Below are positions 15,716 through 24,115 of a stretch of 64,000 bases of DNA, in pieces. Made by a program: the position numbers and the translations under genes. Source of the stretch: an uncultured Acidimicrobiales bacterium (lineage in GTDB: Bacteria; Actinomycetota; Acidimicrobiia; Acidimicrobiales; SZUA-35); NCBI GenBank assembly GCA_938021675.1, contig CALIFY010000012.1, forward strand, positions 1 through 64,000. Direction: 5' to 3'. The notes under the pieces were generated by a model, which saw only the letters and a program-made list of their open reading frames with translations, ran no database searches and was not told the origin of the DNA. Numbering within the stretch: the stretch's first letter is position 1; the number at the start of each line of letters is the position of its first letter.

Positions 15716-17131
15716 TTAGAGGCGGACGTAGTCATAGGACACCGGCTTGGTGTTGATGCCCTGCGATGGAGGGGCGATCCACCCGGCCACCTGGCCAGGG
15801 CTGGTCACCGGTTGCATCAGTGAGCCGACGTGGGCCCGTTCCTGGTCTGATGGGAGCCACTCAGCCGACCTCGCTGCCCATTCGTCCTCGTTCATCAGTT
15901 GACCGTCTGGGCTCACATAGTGGTCGGCGAAGGCGCCGACTCGGCGATGAAATCCGACGTGAGGTAGTGCGAAGGTCCGATCGACGCCGTGGTCGATCAA
16001 GGTGCGGTTCCACCGACGGAGGCCCTTATCGCAGTCGTTGGTGTACTCGCTGCGAAGCTCGTGGTTGACAAGAGCCCGGGCTGGGAGCGTGGTTGGAGTG
16101 ATCGTTTCGTCGACCACGCAAAGGTAGGTATCGTCGTGGTCGGTTAGCACATGGTCGTCGTCGTATCCGGTCTCGCCGTATCGGCCCTTGAGCCCGGATG
16201 CGTAGTAGTTGGCGGCGTTGGTCGATCGCTCGGACCCGAACAGATCAAGCGACACCGAGTAGTGGAAGTTGACGTAACGCTGCAGGGTGTCCAGATTGAT
16301 GCCCCCGTACGGCACTACGTTTTCGGTGTCGTGCTGCACCATGAGTTCAACCGTCCGTTGCACCACCCGGCCGATACCGCTGGCGCCCACGAACATGTGG
16401 TGGGCCTCTTCTTTGAGCATGAAATCGCAGGTCCGGCTAAGCGGGTCGAACGCAGATTCCCGAAGGGCGCCGAGCTGGTACTTGCCGTCGCGGTCGGTGA
16501 AGTAGGTGAACATGAAAAACGACAGCCAGTCTGGTGTCTCCTCGTTGAACGCGCCCAGGATCCGCGGCTGGTCGGGATCTCCGGAGTGCCGTTCGAGCAG
16601 AGCGTCTGCTTCATCCCGGCCGTCACGTCCGAAGTAGCGGTGGAGCAGGTACACCATGGCCCAGAGATGCCGGCCTTCTTCGACGTTTACCTGGAACAGA
16701 TTGCGGAGGTCATACAAGCTCGGCGCGCTATGACCCAACCGACGTTGTTGCTCTACCGATGCTGGCTCGGTGTCGCCTTGGATCACGATCAAACGGCGGA
16801 GATCACCCCGAAACTCGCCGGGAACTTCCTGCCAGACCGGACTACCTTTCAGATCGCCAAAGCCGATAGTTCGCTGAGGGTCTTGGTCGGACAGGAAAAT
16901 TCCCCACCGGTAGTCGGGCATCCGAACGTGGCCGAAATGCGCCCACCCGGATTGGTCGACCCCGATCGCCGTCCGCAGATACACCTCGCTCTCAGCGAAT
17001 CCGATCGGCCCCATTTCCGCCCACCAATCGGAGAACCGGGGTTGCCAGTTCTCCAACGCCCGTTTGAGTCGGCGATCGCTTGAGAGTTCGACGTTGTTGG
17101 GGATCCGCTCGGTGTAGTCAATACTCGTCAT
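15716..17131 (-). CDS. boxB: Benzoyl-CoA 2,3-epoxidase, oxygenase subunit
   Basis: 471 aa, matching BoxB in length and sequence. The two diiron-ligand pairs are visible as NVEEGRHLWAM and KEEAHHMFVGASGIGR (E-x2-H in each). BoxB inserts one oxygen atom across C2-C3 of benzoyl-CoA, using electrons delivered by the flavin/iron-sulfur reductase BoxA. It follows boxC on the same strand with a 59-bp gap. No boxA is present here, so the reductase must be encoded elsewhere or replaced. Confidence 0.92.
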   Translation of the reverse strand: MTSIDYTERIPNNVELSSDRRLKRALENWQPRFSDWWAEMGPIGFAESEVYLRTAIGVDQSGWAHFGHVRMPDYRWGIFLSDQDPQRTIGFGDLKGSPVWQEVPGEFRGDLRRLIVIQGDTEPASVEQQRRLGHSAPSLYDLRNLFQVNVEEGRHLWAMVYLLHRYFGRDGRDEADALLERHSGDPDQPRILGAFNEETPDWLSFFMFTYFTDRDGKYQLGALRESAFDPLSRTCDFMLKEEAHHMFVGASGIGRVVQRTVELMVQHDTENVVPYGGINLDTLQRYVNFHYSVSLDLFGSERSTNAANYYASGLKGRYGETGYDDDHVLTDHDDTYLCVVDETITPTTLPARALVNHELRSEYTNDCDKGLRRWNRTLIDHGVDRTFALPHVGFHRRVGAFADHYVSPDGQLMNEDEWAARSAEWLPSDQERAHVGSLMQPVTSPGQVAGWIAPPSQGINTKPVSYDYVRL

Positions 17132-17190
17132 CGATCATCCGTAGGTAGGGGCAGGTGTGTAGGTGCTGGGCGGTGGGCGTTTGAACACCC

Positions 17191-18834
17191 TCAGGTGCGG
17201 TCGTGGTTGAAGTGCGGGCGGCTGCCGGTGCCGTAGCGACGAAGGGCACCGTCGGGGCCGCTGGCGTTCTCCCGGATGAATATCCAGTTCTGCCACGCGC
17301 TGAGCCGAGAAAAGATCTTGGTCGCCATGGTTTCTGGACCACAGAATCGATGGTTTGCTTCCATTCCGGTCAGCGCGTCGGGTGAAAAACTGGCTCGTTC
17401 TTCGACCGCCAAGCGGATCTCGTCTGCCCAATCGAGATCGTCGGGGGTCGAGCTGACGAGTCCGAGCGCCGCTGCCGCCGAGGCGGGAAGCGGAGTCCCG
17501 ATCGCTGCCTCGGCGTGCGCCGCCAACTCGTCGTCTCCCCACAATCTCGATCGGAGTCGACTGAGCCCGTTGGCCATCGGCATCGGTCCGACGTTGACCG
17601 CGCTCAGGCAGAGCTCGGCGTGAGGTAGTGGATTGTCGTCGTCCTCGAAGACGCCGTCGAGCATGTAGGTGCGATCGGCGGCGAGGGCCAACTCGGCCAA
17701 GATCCCGACGAAACAGGAACCGGGTTCGATGGTGGCGATGATCGAACGGGCGGTGAGGTCGAGTCGGGACAAGGTCCGCTTCCACAACAACGCGGTTTCT
17801 CGCTGGCCGTGGTCGGCGGGGGAGGAGAGGGTGGTGTCGTGGGCCAACACATCGGCCATCACCCCTCGGGTGGTAAGGATGAGGGTGCCGAGGGAAGGCT
17901 CGTTGAACCGAAGGTGGCACAACAGATCGTCGAGTTCTCGGGCTGTGGTCAGTGCCCAACCGGGATCCGGGTCGGCGGTAACCGTTATCGTCACCGTGCG
18001 GGCGGCGCGATCGAGGGCCGCCGTCACGTATCGGTAGTTGATGGCGCTGTCTTCGATGGTTCTCGCCAACGGTTCGAGGTGTACCGGTTGGGCGTTTGGG
18101 TGGCGGTTGGAGGTCGCCGCTAGAGCCTCGGCCCGTGTGTCGACGGCTTCGGTAAAGGACGACGGTGGAGCCACCTCGTCGACGAGATTCCAGTGGACGG
18201 CTTCAGCCCCTCGAATGCCTTCGGCTCTGGTGGCGAACATATCGGCCCGGTCGCGGCGGACGAATCGTTTCTCGGTGAGTCGGGTCAGGCCGCCGGTGCC
18301 TGGCAGTACACCGAGCAACGGCACCTCGGGTAGCGACACCGTGCTGGCGCGGTCATCGATCAACAGAATGTGGTCGCAGGCCATCGCCAGTTCGTACCCG
18401 CCACCGGAACATGCACCGTTGACTGCGGCGAGGAATCGGAGCCCCGACTCGCTCGATGCTTCTTCAATTTCGAGGCGGGTCTCGTTTGTGAATTTGCAGA
18501 AGTTGACCTTGTGGGCGTGGCTTGCGTCGGCCAACATGGCGATGTTGGCCCCGGCACAAAACACGCCGGAGACTCCGCTGTCGAGCACGACACAACGAAC
18601 CTCAGGGTGTTCGAAGCGGAGGCGGCGAACGATGTCGGCCAGCTCGATGTCAACCCCGATGTCGTAGCTATTCAGCTTGAGTTCGTAGTCGCCGACAAGG
18701 CCACCCGCCGGATCGACCGTCATCGAAACCCGGGCGATCGGTGGCTCCAGGTTCAACCGCCAATGGTTGTAGTCGGCCGGGTCCCGCTCGAACGTAATCG
18801 GCTCGGTGACTGCAGAGGTGTCGGTGGCGGTCAT
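17191..18834 (-). CDS. boxC: 2,3-epoxybenzoyl-CoA dihydrolase
   Basis: 547 aa, typical BoxC. Two crotonase-like halves are seen: the first carries VVLDSGVSGVFCAGANIAML (CoA/oxyanion region) and AVNGACSGGGYELAMACDH; the second, from about residue 265, is more diverged. The enzyme opens the epoxide ring hydrolytically to 3,4-dehydroadipyl-CoA semialdehyde and formate. It is the promoter-proximal gene of the operon and divergent from paaX, with an inverted repeat in the 126-bp gap. Confidence 0.92.
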   Translation of the reverse strand: MTATDTSAVTEPITFERDPADYNHWRLNLEPPIARVSMTVDPAGGLVGDYELKLNSYDIGVDIELADIVRRLRFEHPEVRCVVLDSGVSGVFCAGANIAMLADASHAHKVNFCKFTNETRLEIEEASSESGLRFLAAVNGACSGGGYELAMACDHILLIDDRASTVSLPEVPLLGVLPGTGGLTRLTEKRFVRRDRADMFATRAEGIRGAEAVHWNLVDEVAPPSSFTEAVDTRAEALAATSNRHPNAQPVHLEPLARTIEDSAINYRYVTAALDRAARTVTITVTADPDPGWALTTARELDDLLCHLRFNEPSLGTLILTTRGVMADVLAHDTTLSSPADHGQRETALLWKRTLSRLDLTARSIIATIEPGSCFVGILAELALAADRTYMLDGVFEDDDNPLPHAELCLSAVNVGPMPMANGLSRLRSRLWGDDELAAHAEAAIGTPLPASAAAALGLVSSTPDDLDWADEIRLAVEERASFSPDALTGMEANHRFCGPETMATKIFSRLSAWQNWIFIRENASGPDGALRRYGTGSRPHFNHDRT

Positions 18835-18890
18835 AGCGTCTCCACAGCTACGAAGGGATCAAACGGCGGGACGTTGGTCTGATCGGTTTG

Positions 18891-18918
18891 GCCAACATAC
18901 TATGGATTCATTGTTGGC
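18891..18918. promoter_or_regulatory. Inverted repeat between boxC and paaX, candidate PaaX operator
   Basis: Perfect 7-bp arms GCCAACA (18891-18897) and TGTTGGC (18912-18918) with a 14-bp spacer put the half-site centres 21 bp apart, two helical turns, as expected for a dimer. The sequence overlaps a plausible plus-strand promoter (TTGGTC at 18874, TACTAT at 18898). It lies between the divergent boxC and paaX starts. Confidence 0.5.
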
Positions 18919-18960
18919 AACAAAAGATCCGTTGAACATCGGGTTGACCTGACGGCCGAG

Positions 18961-19812
18961 ATGGCGCTGGCGCCGGTTCTCGGGTCGCCACGGGCCGGCG
19001 ACGCTGCGGCGACGAGTAGTCGCGAGTTGTTGATTACCTTGCTCGGCGAATTGATGCTTCCCGCTGGCGGATTGGCCTGGACCCAAACGATGACGACCGC
19101 GCTCGGCCTACTCGGGGTTCGAGATAAAGCTGCCCGTCAAGCCATCAATCGCCTCCACCAGCTCGGGTGGCTTGACCGAGCCAGAGTTGGACGAAAGACC
19201 CGGTGGACCATCGCCTCGCCGACCAGGGAACTGCTGACCGACGGCGCAGTCCGAATCTATGGCCTGGGGCTACCGACCAGAGGGTGGGACGAACGGTGGA
19301 GCATCCTGTTGGCCAGCGTTCCGGAGGCGAGGCGAAACCTCCGGTATCGATTGACGGTTGGGCTGACGTGGGCCGGCTACGGGTCGCTCGGCCAAGGCAC
19401 GTGGATCTCGCCCTGGCCGGAACGAGAAACGGAGGCCCTCCAGGTCATTCACGAACTCGACGTGCCTGGCGCGGTGGCGTTTCGTGGCGAACTCGGCGCG
19501 GTAGGGACTCCGGGCGAGTTGGCCGCCCGGGCGTGGGATCTCGTTGTCCTCGGAGCGCAGTACGACGCATTCCTTGCCGAGTTCGGTGAATCGGACCATG
19601 TGTCAGGGCCAGCGGATGCGGCTCGTCGGCTGATGGCTCTCGTTCACCGGTGGCGGCGATTCCCGCTGCTCGATCCTGGCCTTCCGGGCGACCTCCTGCC
19701 CGATGGCTGGTCAGGTCATCGGGCCGCCGAACTGTTTGCCGCCCGGCGGTCGGCATGGCAGCCGGTTGCAGCAACTTGGTGGAGCGAGACCGAAGCCGGT
19801 TACAGCTCGTAG
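18961..19812 (+). CDS. paaX: PaaX-family transcriptional regulator
   Basis: 283 aa. An N-terminal winged helix (SRELLITLLGELMLPAGGLAWTQ, then DKAARQAINRLHQLGWL) is followed by the PaaX central region (ILLASVPEARRNLRYRLT) and the C-terminal domain (RRFPLLDPGLPGDLLPDGW). PaaX proteins are repressors that respond to an aryl-CoA thioester; phenylacetyl-CoA in the type case. Its divergent position next to boxC suggests that this copy senses benzoyl-CoA and controls the box operon. The ATG at 18961 is the first of the helix-turn-helix frame. Confidence 0.88.
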   Translation: MALAPVLGSPRAGDAAATSSRELLITLLGELMLPAGGLAWTQTMTTALGLLGVRDKAARQAINRLHQLGWLDRARVGRKTRWTIASPTRELLTDGAVRIYGLGLPTRGWDERWSILLASVPEARRNLRYRLTVGLTWAGYGSLGQGTWISPWPERETEALQVIHELDVPGAVAFRGELGAVGTPGELAARAWDLVVLGAQYDAFLAEFGESDHVSGPADAARRLMALVHRWRRFPLLDPGLPGDLLPDGWSGHRAAELFAARRSAWQPVAATWWSETEAGYSS

Positions 19813-19882
19813 GTCTGAAGCGACTACCGAAACACGGCTCGTCGGCTGGCTCACCGGTCGCCGCCGTCCAGACGGTGGAGTC

Positions 19883-20392
19883 TCACGACTCTGACCGGTC
19901 GGCGTCGCTGGTCAACAATGCACGGAGGTTCCCGTCGATTCGATCGAGCGCCTCGGTAAAGCGTTGCAGATCGTCGTCGGCCAACCCAGCGAACACACGA
20001 CGTCGCTCCTGGGTGGCGCGCTGGTGTAGTTCGTCGGCGAGGGACGCGCCGGCGACGGAAAGGGAAAGGATGCGGCACCGGCGATCCGTGGGATCGTCGT
20101 TTCGCTCTACCAACCCAGCGGTTGTCAGGCCGTCGACGAGTCGGCTGACATTCGGCGCGTCGCCGAGGGCGGGCTCGGTGAGCTCGACCTGGCGAAGGGG
20201 TCCGTCTTCCCGTAGCCGGGCCAGCAGGAACCATTTCTCGGGCGTCAAACCCCGCTGGTGGGTGTCCAGGAAACGGGCGAGGTGCGTAAGTAGTAGACGG
20301 TTTGTCTGATTGATTCGGTATGCCACCGCGTCTCCCAGCTTCGGGGAGTCGTGGACGTTCTCGGAATCGATGGCCGGCGACGGTTGGCTCAC
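19883..20392 (-). CDS. MarR-family transcriptional regulator
   Basis: 169 aa from the GTG at 20392, which overlaps the stop of the upstream gene (GTGA); a longer reading from 20521 runs through that gene and is rejected. The winged helix is visible as GLTPEKWFLLARLREDGPLRQVELTE, ALGDAPNVSRLVDGLTTAGLVER and the wing NDDPTDRRCRILSLS. It is co-translated with the small monooxygenase and probably represses that operon by binding the inverted repeat at 20706-20738. The ligand is unknown; MarR repressors often respond to phenolics or oxidants, which would fit the aromatic and peroxidase neighbours. Confidence 0.85.
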   Translation of the reverse strand: MSQPSPAIDSENVHDSPKLGDAVAYRINQTNRLLLTHLARFLDTHQRGLTPEKWFLLARLREDGPLRQVELTEPALGDAPNVSRLVDGLTTAGLVERNDDPTDRRCRILSLSVAGASLADELHQRATQERRRVFAGLADDDLQRFTEALDRIDGNLRALLTSDADRSES

Positions 20393-20688
20393 GGCCCGAC
20401 CCGTTCGCCGAGGTAGTAGGCGGAGTTCGGGGGCGCAGCCAGACACGGAGCGGCGACCTTCATCGTCTCGGCGAAGTGATCCGATCCCACATACAGGTCG
20501 AACTGTTCCTTCGTGGACCACTCTTCGGTGATCATGATCGTATTGCGGTCGGCGGCGTCCACCGACACGACAAAAAGCTCGAATCCTTTGAACATGGACG
20601 GCACTTGGTCGACTTCGGCGGCGAGCGTTGCCAGGAGGGTCTCACGGCCTTCGTCTGTTGCGGTAATTCGAACCCGTGCGCTGAGCAT
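20389..20688 (-). CDS. Antibiotic biosynthesis monooxygenase (ABM)-like small protein
   Basis: 99 aa from the ATG at 20688 with GGGGAGG 7 bp upstream; the longer frame from 20736 reads through an operator and is rejected. The dimeric alpha+beta barrel pattern of ABM/YgiN proteins is clear: a first strand (SARVRITAT), the helix EGRETLLATLAAEV, the strand FELFVVSVDAADRNTIMITEEW, and DQFDLY-type helix residues (TKEQFDLYVGSDHF). Members act as cofactor-free quinol or aromatic monooxygenases. It heads a two-gene operon with the MarR regulator. Substrate unknown. Confidence 0.8.
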   Translation of the reverse strand: MLSARVRITATDEGRETLLATLAAEVDQVPSMFKGFELFVVSVDAADRNTIMITEEWSTKEQFDLYVGSDHFAETMKVAAPCLAAPPNSAYYLGERVGP

Positions 20689-20705
20689 CAACGCCTCCCC
20701 AAAGT

Positions 20706-20738
20706 TAGTGGCGTACGCAACCATTGCGTACGCCACTA
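20706..20738. promoter_or_regulatory. Perfect 15-bp inverted repeat, probable MarR operator
   Basis: Arms TAGTGGCGTACGCAA (20706-20720) and its exact complement (20724-20738) flank a 3-bp spacer. Each arm contains the self-complementary core GCGTACGC, so two MarR dimers could bind side by side. It ends about 10 bp upstream of the ribosome binding site of the ABM-MarR operon and lies in the gap shared with the divergent peroxidase gene. Confidence 0.8.
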
Positions 20739-20836
20739 CAGTACGGCATGGGGGAGGAGACGGCTACTCGAACCGGTGAAGCCCCGTACCCAAGTGGAAC
20801 GCCGGGCTGTGGTCTCCGGCAGGCCATACTGAAGAG

Positions 20837-22117
20837 GTGACGTCGAGCGACCGCCTAACAGCTGAGGATGGCGGATTCGGTCGTCGACGGTTTCTCGCTC
20901 AGGCTGGTCTCGGGGTTGGAACAGCGGCGGTGGCCGGGCTCGGATCGGCTTGCACCACCGGATCTACCGACGACGGTTCCAACGGCCACGGGCCCGGCGC
21001 CGCCGAGCCGGTGCCGTTTCGAGCCGATCGACAACTCGGTGTGCTTCGGCCTCCGATGGCGGCCGGAGCGGTCGCCGCGTTCGATGCGTCGGTCGGCACC
21101 TCTGCCGAGTTGATCGACACGCTGCAAACGCTGACCTCGGAGATCGAACGGTTGATGTCGGCTCAGCCGGCGACCGAGGTCGGAGAGATTCGCCCGCCGC
21201 TCGACTCTGGAGCGGTCGGTGTTGGTGCGCCGCCGGTGGGCACATCGGTCGTGCTCGGTGTCGGGTCGTCACTGTTTGACGATCGGTTCGGTATCGCCGA
21301 CCGGCAGCCAACCGAATTGATTTCCATGCCCACGTTCCGCAACGATTTTCTGGTCCGCCCTGAGCGGTCGAACGGTGATCTCGTGCTGCTCATCGCCGCA
21401 TCGAGCACTCAGGCCGTCGCCCACGCCCTCCATCAGATCGTTCGAGTTACGCAACCAAGCCTGAAGCTTCGGTGGGTTCAGGAGGGCTACAACGATCTCT
21501 CCTCACCGTCGGAAGGGGGCGCCCCCACCCGCAACCTGATGGGATTCAAAGACGGCACCTCCAATCTCGACACCACCGATGACGTGGTGATGGACGAGCA
21601 CGTTTGGGTTCAACCCGGCGACGCCGAGCCGGCGTGGGCGTCTGGTGGTACGTACCTGGCGGTTCGGGTCATCCGGATGTTGATCGAGTTCTGGTCGACG
21701 GCCGCCCTGGTCCGACAAGAACAGATCATCGGTCGCCACCGCGATACCGGCGCCCCGCTCGGCCAGTCCGAAGAGGGAGAGGAGCCGGCGTTCGCCTCAG
21801 ACACGGAGAACCAGGCCATCGCCCCGACCTCTCACCTCCGGCGAGCCAACCCACGCCAGGCCAATACCGGTCGGTTGCTTCGACGCGGCTTCAGCTACCT
21901 CGACGGCGCCGATGATTCCGGCACCCTCGATCAGGGTTTGTTGTTTTTGGCGTACCAGCGATCGTTGAACGCCGGGTTCTTGTCGGCCCAATCCCGCCTC
22001 GATGGGGAACCGCTTGAGGACTACGTACAGCCGGTCGGTGGTGGCTTGTTCTACGTCGTCCCTGGTCCTGGTTCCGGCGATGGCGGATGGCTTGGCCAAG
22101 GACTGTTCGAGGGGTGA
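20837..22117 (+). CDS. Dyp-type heme peroxidase, Tat-exported (EfeB-like)
   Basis: 426 aa from a GTG start. A twin-arginine signal is present (GRRRFLAQAGLGVGTAAVAGLG), with a cysteine shortly after (GSACTTG) that could be lipidated. The Dyp motif GFKDGTSN supplies the catalytic Asp, and the proximal histidine is in SHLRRANPR. A catalytic Arg lies in LLRRGFSY. Dyp peroxidases use H2O2 on dyes and phenolics or, as EfeB, take iron from heme. No efeU or efeO is next to it. A CATACT hexamer ends 6 bp before the GTG, compatible with a leaderless transcript. Confidence 0.88.
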   Translation: MTSSDRLTAEDGGFGRRRFLAQAGLGVGTAAVAGLGSACTTGSTDDGSNGHGPGAAEPVPFRADRQLGVLRPPMAAGAVAAFDASVGTSAELIDTLQTLTSEIERLMSAQPATEVGEIRPPLDSGAVGVGAPPVGTSVVLGVGSSLFDDRFGIADRQPTELISMPTFRNDFLVRPERSNGDLVLLIAASSTQAVAHALHQIVRVTQPSLKLRWVQEGYNDLSSPSEGGAPTRNLMGFKDGTSNLDTTDDVVMDEHVWVQPGDAEPAWASGGTYLAVRVIRMLIEFWSTAALVRQEQIIGRHRDTGAPLGQSEEGEEPAFASDTENQAIAPTSHLRRANPRQANTGRLLRRGFSYLDGADDSGTLDQGLLFLAYQRSLNAGFLSAQSRLDGEPLEDYVQPVGGGLFYVVPGPGSGDGGWLGQGLFEG

Positions 22118-23145
22118 TGTCGCAACGATCCGAGGTCGCTGACGTCCATCTGCCGACCCCATCTCGGGCGCCGGTCGCCGCCGTGTTGCGGCGGGTCGGT
22201 TTCGCCGTTTCGTTGGTCGTGTTCGTCGCGCTCGTCGTCCGTCTCGGACAGGGTGGGTACATCGATGTGACCGGCGACGACATCACGATGCTCGATGCTC
22301 TCTACTACGCATCGGTCACGGTGACGACCACCGGCTACGGGGATATCACGGCCGTGAGCGACGGGGCAAGGTTGGCCACGATCGTGCTGATCACGCCGGC
22401 CAGAATTCTCTTCCTCATCTTGGTGGTCGGGACGACCGTCGAGGTGCTTACCGAGCAGTCTCGACGGCTGTTCCTAGCCAGACGTTGGAGGCAACGGGTG
22501 AACGACCACTTCGTGATCTGTGGGTTCGGAGCGACCGGCCGGAGCGCCGCGCTCGACCTGGTCAACCGAGGCATCGAGCCGGGGCACATCGTCGTCGTCG
22601 ACCGGACGGCCGATTCGGTGCTCGAAGCCGGCCGCCTCGGGTACGTCGCCGTTCATGGGGACGCGACCCAGAGCGACGTGTTGGGTCAAGCCGGGGTCGA
22701 TCGGGCCCGGGCGGTGATCGTCGCTCCCAACCGCGATGACACCGCGGTCTTGGTCACCCTCACGGCCCGAGAACTCAACGACGATGCCCACATCGTGGCC
22801 GCCGGACGAGAGCAGGAAAACCTCCACCTGCTTCGCCAGGGAGGCGCCGATGAGGTTGTCGATGCCACATCGGCCGTTGGGCGGATGTTGGGTTTGGGGA
22901 CCTACGCTCCCGGTGCGGTTCAAGTGATCGGCGATCTCCTGGACGCCGGCACCGGCCTCGAATTGGTGGAGATCAGCCCGGAGGTAGTCGATGCTGGTGA
23001 GGGCGACGCCTATGGGGTTGCCCCCGCCGGGGCCACCGTGGTTGCGGTGATACGGGACGGCGTTCGCCTGGAGCCCGAGGAGGTCGATGCTCCCGGTCGA
23101 TTCGCCCGCAGCGATCGCCTGGTGGTGCTCCGAGGGTCTCAATGA
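22117..23145 (+). CDS. Two-TM potassium channel with RCK (TrkA-N/TrkA-C) domains
   Basis: 342 aa; the ATG at 22117 overlaps the peroxidase stop (TGATG). Two membrane helices (residues about 24-42 and 83-103) flank the pore loop with selectivity filter TTTGYGDIT. The cytosolic RCK domain starts with FVICGFGATGRSAALDL (GxGxxG nucleotide site) and ends with a TrkA-C-like beta domain. It is a KvAP/MthK-type K+ channel or ligand-gated cation channel. The direct coupling to the peroxidase gene is probably operon packing only. Confidence 0.9.
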   Translation: MSQRSEVADVHLPTPSRAPVAAVLRRVGFAVSLVVFVALVVRLGQGGYIDVTGDDITMLDALYYASVTVTTTGYGDITAVSDGARLATIVLITPARILFLILVVGTTVEVLTEQSRRLFLARRWRQRVNDHFVICGFGATGRSAALDLVNRGIEPGHIVVVDRTADSVLEAGRLGYVAVHGDATQSDVLGQAGVDRARAVIVAPNRDDTAVLVTLTARELNDDAHIVAAGREQENLHLLRQGGADEVVDATSAVGRMLGLGTYAPGAVQVIGDLLDAGTGLELVEISPEVVDAGEGDAYGVAPAGATVVAVIRDGVRLEPEEVDAPGRFARSDRLVVLRGSQ

Positions 23146-23204
23146 TCTCGCTCATTTCCGACATGCCCAGTCATGTAGGGCGCCGCGCAGCTGCGTGAGA
23201 ATAC

Positions 23205-24089
23205 CTAGGTGTTTGCTTGGAGGCTTGCGAGAACCGAAAGGTTCACGATGTCGTCGACCGAGCAACCGCGAGACAAGTCGTGAAGCACGCCGTTCATGCC
23301 TTGGAGAACCGGGCCGATGGCCGTGGCGCCGGCCAGTCGCTCGGTGATTTTGTATGCGATGTTGCCGCTGTCGAGGTCGGGGAACACGAACACGTTGGCG
23401 TTGCCGGCCACCGACGACCCCGGTGCTTTGGATTCGCCGATCGCCGCGACCCAGGCCGCGTCGAACTGCAGTTCACCGTCGATAGCAAGATCGGGTTCGA
23501 TGTCTCGTACCCGTTCGGTTGCCGATCGAACCTTGTCGACCCGGGGATGTTGGGCGCTGCCCTTGGTGGCGAACGACAACATGGCCACGCGGGGTGGTTC
23601 GCCGATCAGCAATCGATAGGACTTGGCACAGGCGATGGCGATCGATGCAAGCTGTTCGGCGTCGGGATCGGGAACGACGGCGCAATCGCCGAATACCAGT
23701 GGTGTCCCATCCGATAAGACCATCACGAAACAGCTGGACACGACTGACATGCCGGGAGTCGTTCCGAGGATTCGCAGACCGGCCCGAAGTACGTCGGCGG
23801 TTGGTCGCGTAGCACCGGCGATACAGCCGTCGGCGTCGCCGGCAGCCACCAACAGCACCGCAACCGCCAGAGGATCATCGAGGTCGGGTGGTGTGTCGAG
23901 TTTCGTGGCGTATCGGGCCGCGGCGTCGGTGAGTTGATTGGCCGGGTCATCGATGACGGTGGCGTGAGCAAGGCCGTCATCGTTCAGGATGCGGGCCGCT
24001 TCGATCACCCGGTCGTCGCCGGCATCGGCCAACACGATTCGGCGTCGACAAGAGGCGGCCTGCTGCCGCCAGCGAGAAAGAAGTTCCAT
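23205..24089 (-). CDS. pta: Phosphate acetyltransferase
   Basis: 294 aa from the ATG at 24089; the long upstream reading to 24767 overlaps tauC in another frame and is rejected. The PTA/PTB fold is clear: RRRIVLADAGDDRVIEAARIL at the start, GCIAGATRPTADVLRAGL, VFGDCAVVPDPDAEQLASIA, RVAMLSFATKGSA and the C-terminal VFVFPDLDSGNIAYKITERLAGA. It turns acetyl phosphate, made by Xsc, into acetyl-CoA. Pta genes of this short form are a regular part of taurine clusters. It follows tauC by 26 bp. Confidence 0.9.
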   Translation of the reverse strand: MELLSRWRQQAASCRRRIVLADAGDDRVIEAARILNDDGLAHATVIDDPANQLTDAAARYATKLDTPPDLDDPLAVAVLLVAAGDADGCIAGATRPTADVLRAGLRILGTTPGMSVVSSCFVMVLSDGTPLVFGDCAVVPDPDAEQLASIAIACAKSYRLLIGEPPRVAMLSFATKGSAQHPRVDKVRSATERVRDIEPDLAIDGELQFDAAWVAAIGESKAPGSSVAGNANVFVFPDLDSGNIAYKITERLAGATAIGPVLQGMNGVLHDLSRGCSVDDIVNLSVLASLQANT

Positions 24090-24115
24090 ATCGAGTGGGT
24101 ATCGCCGTCGGTTGG

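Noticed and set aside
23161..23195. Terminator between the K+ channel gene and pta (ACATG-CATGT hairpin and CGCAGCTGCG palindrome)
   Set aside because: Stems are only five base pairs, with no T-tract and no combined structure better than chance.
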